Part shown: piece by piece, positions 42,113 through 51,052 of the stretch | How positions within the stretch are numbered: position 1 is the first letter of the stretch | Layout of the letters: each line of letters opens with the position of its first letter | Position numbers and translations under genes: made by a program | The notes under the pieces: model-generated | Told to the model about the DNA's origin: nothing | Database searches by the model: none | The model's input: only the letters and a program-made list of their open reading frames with translations | Origin: Flavobacterium fragile | GTDB taxonomy: Bacteria; Bacteroidota; Bacteroidia; Flavobacteriales; Flavobacteriaceae | Assembly: GCF_023634865.1 (NCBI RefSeq) | Contig: NZ_JAMLJN010000002.1 | Location: forward strand, 124,001 to 188,000 | Direction of reading: 5' to 3' | Length of the DNA: 64,000 nucleotides

Positions 42113-43270
42113 TTAAAACTTCTCTCCTGCTCCGCCGCCACTAAATCCTCCTCCACCAAATTCCATTGGATTGGATTGTATAGGTGCAGGTGTATTGGCA
42201 TTCGCTAATGATAAAACCGCTTGGGCGTTAAATAATAAAGAATTATCAGAATCTCTATCGGGTTGGAACGTTATACCTTCGGTTTTATTTTTTAGCTGTT
42301 GGATAATCAAATAAGCTAATCCGAAAAGTAAAATTCCGCTAATTACCATAACGTATTCTATTGGGAAGAAATAGTAATAATGACGAATGGAGTAAAATCC
42401 GAATGCTAAAGTGGCAAATGCGGTGTATAAAACCAATTTGTCTTTCCATTGGATTCCCAAAAAGAAATAAAGCAACGGAATTAAAAAGGTGAGTCCGTAA
42501 AAAACAAAAGCAAGCGGAACATCGGATTTATTTGTGATTTCTAAGTTCATTAAAGATTGAGATAATTCGCGAACTACTAAATAATTCATTGATAAATAAC
42601 CTAAAAGCAAACTCACAATTCGAATGGTATCAAACGTTTTGAAATACGGATAGTAATTTTGGTTTTTAGCCAAATGAACTACAAAAAAGTAAACCAAAAT
42701 GGCTAAAATTAATCCCACAAATGACAAATAAAATTTTGGCATTATATCATGTTCGACTATTAAATTGAAAAATATCCCAACCAAACCTATGAAAGCCAAT
42801 AAAGCCGAAATCGTATTGATAAAACGAATAGCAAAAAACACCCCTAAAACCAACATCGTGATTAAAACCGGCAATATAGCTTCGGTGAGAATTCCGATAC
42901 CAATTGCGAAAGAAATTTGCGAAGTAAGCAAAAAGGCATCATCTAATCCGTGTCGAAAAAACTTCATATTCACCAAAACCTCTAATCCAATGTAAGCCAC
43001 AATTGCATAAAAGAAGAAAATAATTTGATATTCCTCTGAAATTAAAGGAAATAATATTAATCCAAAAGCACTGATAATGGTTGAAATCAAGAAACTTCCC
43101 AAGAAAAAGAACCCAATTCTAAAGAAAAAATTAGCATTCGATTTTAGTTGGACTAATTGCGCGTAAATGTTTTGCAATTGTTCTTTTGACAAGAATTTCT
43201 TTAGGTATAATTTTTTCGCTTCTTCGGCCAAAAAATAGTTTTCTAATTCGGATTTATTGTACGCTTGCAT
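42113..43270 (-). CDS. Polytopic membrane protein with Gly-rich tail
   Basis: A 385-residue protein: a soluble helical N-terminus (SELENYFLAEEAKKLYLKKFL), then about ten membrane helices from residue 50 to 325. It ends with a Gly/Ser tail FGGGGFSGGGAGEKF, like tails of TPM/YgcG-type surface proteins. Function unknown. It is paired with the DUF2157-like gene upstream, which it overlaps by 17 bp (29 bp if ATG 43282 is used). The pair interrupts the SUF block. Confidence 0.75.
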   Translation of the reverse strand: MQAYNKSELENYFLAEEAKKLYLKKFLSKEQLQNIYAQLVQLKSNANFFFRIGFFFLGSFLISTIISAFGLILFPLISEEYQIIFFFYAIVAYIGLEVLVNMKFFRHGLDDAFLLTSQISFAIGIGILTEAILPVLITMLVLGVFFAIRFINTISALLAFIGLVGIFFNLIVEHDIMPKFYLSFVGLILAILVYFFVVHLAKNQNYYPYFKTFDTIRIVSLLLGYLSMNYLVVRELSQSLMNLEITNKSDVPLAFVFYGLTFLIPLLYFFLGIQWKDKLVLYTAFATLAFGFYSIRHYYYFFPIEYVMVISGILLFGLAYLIIQQLKNKTEGITFQPDRDSDNSLLFNAQAVLSLANANTPAPIQSNPMEFGGGGFSGGGAGEKF

Positions 43271-44255
43271 TTTTTTTGGCATTAAATTGTTTGACTAATC
43301 GAATAAACAGATAAATACTCGCTACCACATAAAATGGCGCTAACATGGTTATAAATTGGTAAATAAATTCAAAATGAATAAACGAAATGATTCTTCCGCC
43401 TACAATATTCACTCCGAAGTAGCCATACAAAAGCATAAAAGCGAAAAGTGACGTAGCAAAAACGCGATAACTAAATTGGTAGAAATAATAAACATATCCA
43501 ATTAAAATAGGAATGAAAATCCACCAATGATCGGAAACCAAACCTGCTACAATGCAAACGCCCAACAAATGCAAAGCAAACGTGGCATACACAAAATGGA
43601 AATGCGCTTTGATTTTTCCTTTAAAGGAATATTCCATCCAAATCAACAAAAGTATTCCTAAAATCAATCCAGAATAGGTTAATTCTAGATTAGAATAGAC
43701 TTCATTTTGAAACAAACTTTTTGGTGTTATGCTGATTCCAATGAAAGCCGCCAAACTCGTAATCGCCATGGAAAGTACAATTCGATTATCGAAATAATAC
43801 GCAACAGCGAAACATAAAATAGCTGAAATTAAAGAAACATAAGCATACGAATCATCAAAAATTTGATATTGAAAATTGATGTAACCCAAAAAGATACACG
43901 CCAACAAACTTCCGGTTAAAACCAAATAATCATGCAACGGATTTTCGAACAAAACCTCATCATTCGAATATCCTTTTGCTTTTTTAAAACTGAAATAAAA
44001 GCAAACCAACATCAAAATAAAATTAGCCGAAAGAATCGCTAAATGTCCGATAGAATCGATGTTGTTGTAAATAATTACTCCTATTCCAGAAGTAAAAAGG
44101 ATTATAGAAAAGTAAATCATTAAAAGCAATTCGCTTCTCAAGGAAAAAATGCCTTTCTTTTGATAATCAGCAATTTCCTGTAAATCTTTATCGTTTAGAA
44201 ACCCCTTTTGATGGAGTTTTTGAAGTTGTAGTTCTGAAAAATGTGGTTTTTCCAT
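43254..44255 (-). CDS. DUF2157-like polytopic membrane protein
   Basis: A 333-residue protein. The N-terminal soluble part (SELQLQKLHQKGFLNDKDLQEIADY) resembles the start of DUF2157 proteins; about ten membrane helices follow. The frame is open 32 codons further upstream, but ATG 44255 (MEKPHFSEL) gives the normal soluble N-terminus, so the longer start is rejected. The function is unknown. It lies between the terminator after sufD and its overlapping partner gene. Confidence 0.75.
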   Translation of the reverse strand: MEKPHFSELQLQKLHQKGFLNDKDLQEIADYQKKGIFSLRSELLLMIYFSIILFTSGIGVIIYNNIDSIGHLAILSANFILMLVCFYFSFKKAKGYSNDEVLFENPLHDYLVLTGSLLACIFLGYINFQYQIFDDSYAYVSLISAILCFAVAYYFDNRIVLSMAITSLAAFIGISITPKSLFQNEVYSNLELTYSGLILGILLLIWMEYSFKGKIKAHFHFVYATFALHLLGVCIVAGLVSDHWWIFIPILIGYVYYFYQFSYRVFATSLFAFMLLYGYFGVNIVGGRIISFIHFEFIYQFITMLAPFYVVASIYLFIRLVKQFNAKKNASVQ

Positions 44256-44334
44256 GAAGTAAAGTTTGAATAAAGATAAGGAAATTCTTAATTGTTTGAA
44301 TAAAACAACGCAAATCCATTTTCTAAAATAGAAA

Positions 44335-44373
44335 AATAAAAAAGAGCGCAAGGTTTTCTACTTTGCGCTCTTT
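44335..44373 (-). terminator. Terminator after sufD
   Basis: AAAGAGCGCAA / TTGCGCTCTTT hairpin; on the minus strand it is followed by a T-rich run. It ends the sufABCD transcript before the two membrane-protein genes. The loop and flank use the word-like vocabulary (TTTGTGTATTACTTAGTGTC). Confidence 0.85.
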
Positions 44374-44404
44374 GTGTATTACTTAGTGTCTTTGTGGTTT
44401 AACA

Positions 44405-45721
44405 CTACAAATCAAATCCCATATTTACGCCTAATTTATCAGCGATAATTCTACCAATTTTAGCTTTTAATTCTGGTATTTTAATGCTACTTGTTACTTC
44501 ACTTGTAAAGGCATACATTAACAAAGCTTTTGCTTCTTTTTTCGGAATGCCGCGTTGTTGCATGTAGAACATGGCGCTTTCGTCTAATTGACCAATTGTA
44601 CAACCGTGCGAACATTTTACATCATCGGCAAAGATTTCCAATTGTGGTTTTGCGTTGATAGTAGCCTTATCGCCAATTAAAATGTTGTTGTTTTGTTGGA
44701 ATGCATCGGTTTTTTGCGCTTCTTTTTCTACGAAAATTTTTCCATTGAAAACACCAGTTGAACTATCATGTAAAATCGTTTTATAATTTTGATGACTTTC
44801 GCAGTTTGGTGTGGCGTGTTGTACTAAAGTATAATGATCTACGTGTTGTTTATCGCCAATAATGGTAATTCCTTTCAAGGTTGAATCGATTCGTTCCCCT
44901 TGGTGATAGAAATTCAAGTTGTTTCTGGTGATGTTTCCGCCAAACGAAAACGTATGCACCGCTACTCTACTCTCTTGCTTTTGGGCAATGTACGTATTGT
45001 CAATCAAATTGGCAGTTTGCACATCGTTTTGTACTTTGTAATAATCTACAATGGCACGTTTTTGAGCAAAAATTTCGGTAACTGAATTCGTTAAAACGGG
45101 ATTCGAATTCAAACTTTGATGACGTTCTACGATTTGCACGTGAGCGTTTTCTCCAACGATTACTAAATTTCGAGGTTGCACCATCAAAGCCGCTTCATTT
45201 CCGGTAGAGAAATAGATGATTTCGATAGGTTTCTCCACCACTTTACTTTTTGGAATATTAATGTAAGCGCCTTCCAATGAAAAAGCCGTATTTAAAGAAG
45301 TTAAACTCTCTTCTTTGCTCGCAATTTGATTGAAATACGTATCAATTACCATTTTATATTTCGGTTTGGTCAATGCCGAAGACATCAAACAAACATCTAA
45401 ACCTTCATGAGTTGTAGAAGACAAAAACGAACTGAAAATTCCGTCGATGAAAACTACTTTATAAGTGTCAATTTCGTGTAAGAAATACTTTTTTACGTCT
45501 TTAAATTCAATCGCATTATCCTTTTTTGGGAAAACCGAAAAATCATTTTTTAAAATAGCATTTAACGACGTGTATTTCCAAGCTTCCTCTTTCTTTGTTG
45601 GGAACCCTTTGTTTTCGAAATTTTTTATGGCTTGATTTCGAACTTCATGCAAATCTTCATTGTCTTTGATTTTTTCTTCAAAGGCCATAAAGGAAGCTAA
45701 CATTTTTTCTTTCAACTCCAT
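44405..45721 (-). CDS. sufD: Fe-S assembly protein SufD
   Basis: A 438-residue scaffold component of the SufBCD complex. Typical parts are FENKGFPTKKEEAWKYTSL near the N-terminus, the parallel beta-helix core, and the C-terminal DDVKCSHGCTIGQLDESAMFYMQQRGIPKKEAKALL with conserved Cys/His. ATG 45721 was chosen: it lies one base after the sufC stop, whereas the longer frame reaches back into sufC. Confidence 0.96.
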   Translation of the reverse strand: MELKEKMLASFMAFEEKIKDNEDLHEVRNQAIKNFENKGFPTKKEEAWKYTSLNAILKNDFSVFPKKDNAIEFKDVKKYFLHEIDTYKVVFIDGIFSSFLSSTTHEGLDVCLMSSALTKPKYKMVIDTYFNQIASKEESLTSLNTAFSLEGAYINIPKSKVVEKPIEIIYFSTGNEAALMVQPRNLVIVGENAHVQIVERHQSLNSNPVLTNSVTEIFAQKRAIVDYYKVQNDVQTANLIDNTYIAQKQESRVAVHTFSFGGNITRNNLNFYHQGERIDSTLKGITIIGDKQHVDHYTLVQHATPNCESHQNYKTILHDSSTGVFNGKIFVEKEAQKTDAFQQNNNILIGDKATINAKPQLEIFADDVKCSHGCTIGQLDESAMFYMQQRGIPKKEAKALLMYAFTSEVTSSIKIPELKAKIGRIIADKLGVNMGFDL

Positions 45722-45722
45722 A

Positions 45723-46475
45723 TTATGCTTCTTGTTCTTGTTTAATCCAGTCGTATCCTTTTTCTTCAAGCTCTAAAGCTAAATCAGCTCCACCCGTTTT
45801 TACGATTTTTCCATCCATTAAAACGTGAACGAAATCTGGAACAATATAGTCTAACAAACGTTGGTAGTGCGTAATTACTAATACCGCGTTGTTTTCGTTT
45901 TTCAATTTGTTTACACCGTTAGCTACAATTCGTAACGCATCGATATCCAAACCTGAATCCGTTTCATCCAAAATAGCGATTTTTGGTTCTAACATGGCCA
46001 TTTGAAAGATTTCGTTACGTTTCTTTTCACCACCCGAAAAACCTTCGTTTAGAGAACGCGACAAGAATTTTCTGTCCATTTCTAACAATTCTGATTTCTC
46101 GCGGATTTTCTTTAACATTTCATTCGCTGGCATTTCTTCTTCACCATTCGCTTTGCGCTTTTCGTTGATAGCGGTTTTGATGAAATTCGTTACCGAAACT
46201 CCTGGAATTTCCACTGGATATTGAAACGATAAGAAAACACCTTTGTGCGCTCTTTCTTCTGGTGCTAATTCTGAAATTTCTTCACCGTCTAAAAAGATTT
46301 CTCCTTGAGAAACTTCGTAATTTTCGTTTCCAGCAATGATAGAAGATAAGGTTGATTTTCCGGCACCGTTTGGTCCCATAATTGCGTGCACTTCTCCTGC
46401 TTTAATTTCAAGGTTGATTCCTTTTAATATGTCTTTGTCTTCTACCGAAGCGTGTAAGTTTTTTATCTGTAACAT
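45723..46475 (-). CDS. sufC: Fe-S assembly ATPase SufC
   Basis: A 250-residue ABC-type ATPase. Walker A is [12 protein letters not shown], the signature is [13 protein letters not shown], and Walker B is [16 protein letters not shown]. The His switch is in [12 protein letters not shown]. It powers conformational change of SufBCD during cluster assembly. It has normal length and position between sufB and sufD. Confidence 0.97.
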   Translation of the reverse strand: MLQIKNLHASVEDKDILKGINLEIKAGEVHAIMGPNGAGKSTLSSIIAGNENYEVSQGEIFLDGEEISELAPEERAHKGVFLSFQYPVEIPGVSVTNFIKTAINEKRKANGEEEMPANEMLKKIREKSELLEMDRKFLSRSLNEGFSGGEKKRNEIFQMAMLEPKIAILDETDSGLDIDALRIVANGVNKLKNENNAVLVITHYQRLLDYIVPDFVHVLMDGKIVKTGGADLALELEEKGYDWIKQEQEA

Positions 46476-46511
46476 TTTGTAAATGTGTTATATATTCGAA
46501 TTTATGATTGA

Positions 46512-47960
46512 CTATCCTACTGAACCTTCTAACGAAATTTCCAATAATTTTTGAGCTTCAACTGCGAATTCCATTGGTAATTTGTTCAATACTTCTCTAC
46601 TGAAACCGTTTACGATTAAAGCAATGGCTTTTTCGGTTGGGATTCCGCGTTGGTTACAATAGAACACTTGGTCTTCTCCAATTTTTGAAGTCGTAGCTTC
46701 GTGTTCAATTTTTGCCGAAGCATTTTTACTTTCGATATATGGAAAAGTGTGTGCACCACAATTATTTCCCATTAAAAGCGAATCACATTGTGAGAAGTTA
46801 CGAGCATTTTCAGCTCTTGCTCCAATTTGCACTAATCCTCTATAACTGTTTTGTGATTTTCCAGCTGAAATACCTTTAGAAATGATGGTCGATTTGGTGT
46901 TTTTCCCCAAATGAATCATTTTTGTTCCGGTATCCGCTTGTTGGAAATTGTTGGTTACGGCAATTGAGTAAAACTCCCCGATTGAATTATCGCCTTTCAA
47001 CACGCAAGAAGGATATTTCCAAGTTACCGCCGAACCTGTTTCTACTTGCGTCCAAGAAATTTTTGCGTTTTTCTCGCACAAACCTCTTTTGGTTACGAAG
47101 TTGTAAACACCACCTTTACCCTCTTTGTTTCCAGGATACCAGTTTTGAACGGTTGAATATTTGATTTCAGCTCCGTCCATTGCAATAAGTTCAACAACGG
47201 CAGCGTGCAATTGATTTTCATCACGACTTGGAGCGGTACATCCTTCTAAATAAGAAACATAACTCTCTTCATCAGCCACTAATAACGTTCTTTCAAACTG
47301 ACCGGTTCCTCCTTGATTGATACGGAAATACGTTGATAATTCCATTGGACATTTTACGCCTTTTGGAATGTAACAGAAACTTCCATCAGAGAAAACAGCT
47401 GAGTTTAAAGCAGCGTAAAAATTATCTTTCATTGGAACAACGGTTCCTAAATGTTTACGAACTAATTCTGGATGTTCTTTGATGGCTTCCGAAATCGAAC
47501 AGAAAATAATGCCTTTTTCGTTTAATGTTTTTTTGAAAGTCGTTGCTACTGAAACTGAATCTACTACGATATCAATCGCCACGTTATTCATTTTCTTTTG
47601 TTCATCGATAGAAATACCTAACTTTTTGTACATCGCCAAAAGTTCAGGATCAACGTCTTCTAATTTTTTATTCGGATCGGCTTTTTTTGGAGCTGAATAA
47701 TACGAAATGGCTTGAAAATCGGGTTTTTCGTAATTTACGTTGGCCCATTCCGGCTCTTCCATTTCTTGCCAAACACGAAAAGCTTCCAAACGCCATTCGG
47801 TCATCCATTCTGGCTCTTCCTTTTTCTTAGAAATGGCACGAACAATATCTTCATTTAACCCAACAGGAAATGTTTCCGAGTCCAATTCGGTATAAAATCC
47901 GTATTCGTATTCTTTATTTTCTAATTCGACTTTTAAATCGTCTTCTGTATATTTGCTCAT
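46512..47960 (-). CDS. sufB: Fe-S assembly protein SufB
   Basis: A 482-residue core scaffold. Conserved parts are [55 protein letters not shown] with a proposed cluster Cys, and the C-terminal [24 protein letters not shown] 47960 ([10 protein letters not shown]) is chosen; an open frame 24 codons longer overlaps the sufA-like gene and is not family-like. Confidence 0.97.
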   Translation of the reverse strand: MSKYTEDDLKVELENKEYEYGFYTELDSETFPVGLNEDIVRAISKKKEEPEWMTEWRLEAFRVWQEMEEPEWANVNYEKPDFQAISYYSAPKKADPNKKLEDVDPELLAMYKKLGISIDEQKKMNNVAIDIVVDSVSVATTFKKTLNEKGIIFCSISEAIKEHPELVRKHLGTVVPMKDNFYAALNSAVFSDGSFCYIPKGVKCPMELSTYFRINQGGTGQFERTLLVADEESYVSYLEGCTAPSRDENQLHAAVVELIAMDGAEIKYSTVQNWYPGNKEGKGGVYNFVTKRGLCEKNAKISWTQVETGSAVTWKYPSCVLKGDNSIGEFYSIAVTNNFQQADTGTKMIHLGKNTKSTIISKGISAGKSQNSYRGLVQIGARAENARNFSQCDSLLMGNNCGAHTFPYIESKNASAKIEHEATTSKIGEDQVFYCNQRGIPTEKAIALIVNGFSREVLNKLPMEFAVEAQKLLEISLEGSVG

Positions 47961-47970
47961 ATTTTTTGAT

Positions 47971-48300
47971 TTATAGAGAGAAACTCTCTCCACATCCACA
48001 AGTTCTTTGTGCGTTAGGATTATTAAAAACAAATCCTTTTCCGTTTAAACCACCTGAAAATTCTAATATAGTTCCAGCCAAGTAAAGAAAACTCTTTTTC
48101 TCAACTGCAATTCTTACATTATTATCTTCAAATATTTTATCGTTTTCTCCTATTTCTTTGTCAAACTTTAATTCGTATGACAAACCCGAACAACCACCAC
48201 TCTTTACGCCTACTCTTACGTAATCTTGGGTTGCATCAAAACCATCATCTTTCATCATTTCGATGATTTTTTTACTTGCTGTATCTGACACTTTGATCAT
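47971..48300 (-). CDS. A-type Fe-S carrier (SufA/IscA/ErpA family)
   Basis: A 109-residue A-type carrier with the three conserved cysteines: one in [15 protein letters not shown] and two in the CGC of [12 protein letters not shown]. It passes clusters from SufBCD to targets. It is the first gene of the SUF block, 10 bp before sufB, with a visible promoter. Confidence 0.95.
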   Translation of the reverse strand: MIKVSDTASKKIIEMMKDDGFDATQDYVRVGVKSGGCSGLSYELKFDKEIGENDKIFEDNNVRIAVEKKSFLYLAGTILEFSGGLNGKGFVFNNPNAQRTCGCGESFSL

Positions 48301-48329
48301 TGCTATTTTGATTTTGTCTAAATTAACGG

Positions 48330-48360
48330 CAAAGATAAGTCATAAATTGCTTTTTGCAAG
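48330..48360 (-). promoter_or_regulatory. Promoter of the SUF block
   Basis: Minus strand CTTG, 19 bp, TATCTTTG (48337-48330): -7 fully matches TAnnTTTG and -33 keeps the core TTG. It is about 30 bp before the first ATG. Confidence 0.65.
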
Positions 48361-48443
48361 ATTTCATAACATTTTTATAACTTATAGATTCATAGTTTCT
48401 GTTTATAGTATTTTTTGTAATTTGGCTGAAAAATGTATTAACC

Positions 48444-49304
48444 ATGAAATTATACCCTATTGAGGCTGGAAATTTCAAACTAGACGGTGGTGCTATGTTT
48501 GGTGTAGTGCCCAAAACTATCTGGAATAAAACCAATCCGGCAGACGAAAATAACCTAATTGATATTGCAGCTAGATGCCTATTAGTAGAAAACGGAAACC
48601 GATTAACTTTAATAGATACCGGAATGGGAAACAAACAATCTGAAAAGTTCTTTGGATATTATTCGCTTTGGGGCGACCATTCGTTAGATAAATCGTTAAA
48701 AAATGCTGGTTTTCATCGCGATGATATTACCGATGTTTTTATGACGCACTTACATTTCGACCATTGTGGTGGAAGCGTAAATTGGAACAAAGATAAAACG
48801 GGCTACGAAGTGGCTTTTAAAAACGCAAAATTTTGGACGAATGAAAACCATTGGAAATGGGCAACCCAACCCAATGCGCGTGAAAAAGCTTCGTTCTTAC
48901 ACGAAAATTTATTTCCCATGCAGGAAAGTGGACAATTGAATTTCATTAATCGCCCAGATAGCGATTTTGGTTTTTCAAATGAATTGGGCTTTGATATTTT
49001 CTACGCCGATGGTCATACCGAAAAACAAATGTTGCCACATATTAATTACAATGGAAAAACAATCGTTTTTTGTGCCGACTTATTAGCAACCGCTGGGCAT
49101 ATTCCTATTCCATATGTAATGGGTTATGATACAAGACCTTTGTTAACATTGGATGAAAAAACAAAATTTATGAATGCTGCAGCAGACAATAATTACTACT
49201 TATTCTTGGAACACGATGCTCACAATGAAATTATCACGGTTGAACGTACCGAAAAAGGAGTTCGTTTAAAAGAAGTTTTCAAGTGCGAAGACATACTGAA
49301 ATAA
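48444..49304 (+). CDS. MBL-fold metallo-hydrolase
   Basis: A 286-residue cytoplasmic metallo-beta-lactamase-fold enzyme. The metal motif THLHFDHCGGS is near residue 103; the LIDTGMGN turn, FYADGHTEKQMLPHI and LFLEHDAHNEI give the remaining ligands. The layout resembles quorum-lactonase/AHL-lactonase-type and related hydrolases, but the substrate cannot be told. It is divergent from the SUF block. Confidence 0.88.
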   Translation: MKLYPIEAGNFKLDGGAMFGVVPKTIWNKTNPADENNLIDIAARCLLVENGNRLTLIDTGMGNKQSEKFFGYYSLWGDHSLDKSLKNAGFHRDDITDVFMTHLHFDHCGGSVNWNKDKTGYEVAFKNAKFWTNENHWKWATQPNAREKASFLHENLFPMQESGQLNFINRPDSDFGFSNELGFDIFYADGHTEKQMLPHINYNGKTIVFCADLLATAGHIPIPYVMGYDTRPLLTLDEKTKFMNAAADNNYYLFLEHDAHNEIITVERTEKGVRLKEVFKCEDILK

Positions 49305-49378
49305 TGTTAAATAAAAACTATAATTGTAACAAATACGAATCACTTCAGTCCAATCACTGAAATTAATTAATTGAAAAA

Positions 49379-50974
49379 ATGAAGAGAATTTTTAGACCCC
49401 TTTATCTAAGTTTAGCTTTGGCATTTGCTTTGGCTAGTTGTGGACCTCAAAAAATGATTTCAACTCCGGTTGAAAATATTGATAATTTACCTTTAAAAAC
49501 AACTCCTGTTGCTGAAAAAGATTTACAACGTTGGAGTCATTTAGACTTAGTCAAAGACACGCTTCCAGGTATGAGTGTTGATAAAGCTTACAAGGAATTG
49601 TTAAAAGGTAAAAAAGGACAAAAAGTTATCGTTGGAATAGTAGATTCGGGTGTTGATATTAATCACGAAGATTTAAAAGCGGTAATTTGGACCAATCCAA
49701 AAGAAATTGCAGGAAACGGAATTGACGATGATAAAAACGGTTATATTGATGACATTCATGGTTGGAACTTTTTAGGTGATGCCGTTCATGAACAGTTAGA
49801 AATGACTAGAATCGTTAAAAAAGGGCCTGGAACTCCTGATTATGAAAAAGCTAAAGCTAAATTAGAAGAAGAAATAAAAGGAATTCAACCTCAAAAACAA
49901 CAATTAGACTTCATCTTGAATGCTGAAAAATCGCTGACAAACTATTTTAAAAAGAGTAATTTTACGTTGGATGAAGTTAAAGCAATTCCTGCTTCAGAAA
50001 CTTCATTGTCTCAAGCTAAAGGACTATTTACTCAAATTTTAAGCAGTACAACAAAAGCTGAATTTGACAAAGAAATAGAAGACTTTAAAGATTACGTTTA
50101 TGGACAATTGAATTACAATTTAAATGTTGATTTTGATGGAAGAAAAATAGTTGGAGACAATCCAAACGATTTAAAAGATACGAAATACGGAAATAATAAC
50201 GTAGTAGGTCCAGAGCCAAAAGAAGCAAAACACGGAACTCATGTTGCTGGAATTGTGGCTCAGATAAGAGGAAATAACATAGGTGGTGATGGTGTTACTA
50301 ATAACGCCCAAATCATGACTTTAAGAGCCGTTCCAAACGGAGATGAATACGATAAAGATATTGCTTTAGCGATTCGTTATGCGGTAGATAATGGTGCAAA
50401 AGTAATCAATGGTTCTTTCGGAAAATATTTCTCTCAACACAAAGAATGGGTTATGGATGCCATCAAATACGCTGAATCGAAAGACGTTTTAGTGGTTATT
50501 GCTGCAGGTAATGATTCATACGATTTGGATGTAACTAACAAATATCCAAACGACACTTATGATGGAAGTCCGGAATATGCTAAAAACGTATTAATCATTG
50601 GAGCGCTTTCACCAACTTACGGAACTAAGATGGTAGCCGGTTTTTCTAATTATGGAAAAAACAACGTAGATATTTTTGCGCCCGGAGATAAAATTTATGC
50701 AACAACTCCATTGAATACGTATGAATATTTACAAGGAACTTCAATGGCATCGCCAAACGTGGCGGGTGTTGCAACCTTAATTCGTTCTTACTATCCAAGT
50801 TTAACTGCAGTACAAGTAAAACAAATTATCATGGAAAGTGGTACGCCATTGAAAAACACAGTTACAATTGGTGAAGATAAGCATAAAGCAAACTTTGCAG
50901 ACGCTTCTAAATCAGGAAGAATTGTAAACGCTTACAATGCTTTAGTTTTAGCAGCTAAAATGGCGAAAAAATAA
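49379..50974 (+). CDS. Subtilisin-family (S8) serine protease lipoprotein
   Basis: A 531-residue protein with lipobox LASC (about Cys21), so it is membrane-anchored in the envelope. The catalytic triad is complete: Asp89 in VGIVDSGVDINHEDL, His285 in KHGTHVAGIVAQ, Ser455 in QGTSMASPNVAGVA. The oxyanion Asn lies in IAAGNDSYD. The Asp-to-His distance (about 196 residues) is far larger than in standard subtilisins, because of a helical acidic insert (about 130-270, with YEKAKAKLEEEIKGIQPQKQQ). It is followed by a terminator and an M1 peptidase. Confidence 0.92.
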   Translation: MKRIFRPLYLSLALAFALASCGPQKMISTPVENIDNLPLKTTPVAEKDLQRWSHLDLVKDTLPGMSVDKAYKELLKGKKGQKVIVGIVDSGVDINHEDLKAVIWTNPKEIAGNGIDDDKNGYIDDIHGWNFLGDAVHEQLEMTRIVKKGPGTPDYEKAKAKLEEEIKGIQPQKQQLDFILNAEKSLTNYFKKSNFTLDEVKAIPASETSLSQAKGLFTQILSSTTKAEFDKEIEDFKDYVYGQLNYNLNVDFDGRKIVGDNPNDLKDTKYGNNNVVGPEPKEAKHGTHVAGIVAQIRGNNIGGDGVTNNAQIMTLRAVPNGDEYDKDIALAIRYAVDNGAKVINGSFGKYFSQHKEWVMDAIKYAESKDVLVVIAAGNDSYDLDVTNKYPNDTYDGSPEYAKNVLIIGALSPTYGTKMVAGFSNYGKNNVDIFAPGDKIYATTPLNTYEYLQGTSMASPNVAGVATLIRSYYPSLTAVQVKQIIMESGTPLKNTVTIGEDKHKANFADASKSGRIVNAYNALVLAAKMAKK

Positions 50975-50999
50975 AAGAATCATTACTTTAGTAAAACCA

Positions 51000-51036
51000 A
51001 AAACCTACAGGTTGTTAAATTCTTGTAGGTTTTTCT
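51000..51036 (+). terminator. Intrinsic terminator after the subtilase gene
   Basis: AAAACCTACA / TGTAGGTTTT around a 15-nt loop, then a T-run. It shares the ACCTACA...TGTAGGT words with the palindromic repeats near gmk. Confidence 0.8.
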
Positions 51037-51052
51037 TTTAAAAACATTGATT

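Noticed and set aside
44256..44351. 32-residue extension of the DUF2157-like protein
   Set aside because: It is basic/aromatic noise up to the terminator; ATG 44255 gives a normal soluble N-terminus.
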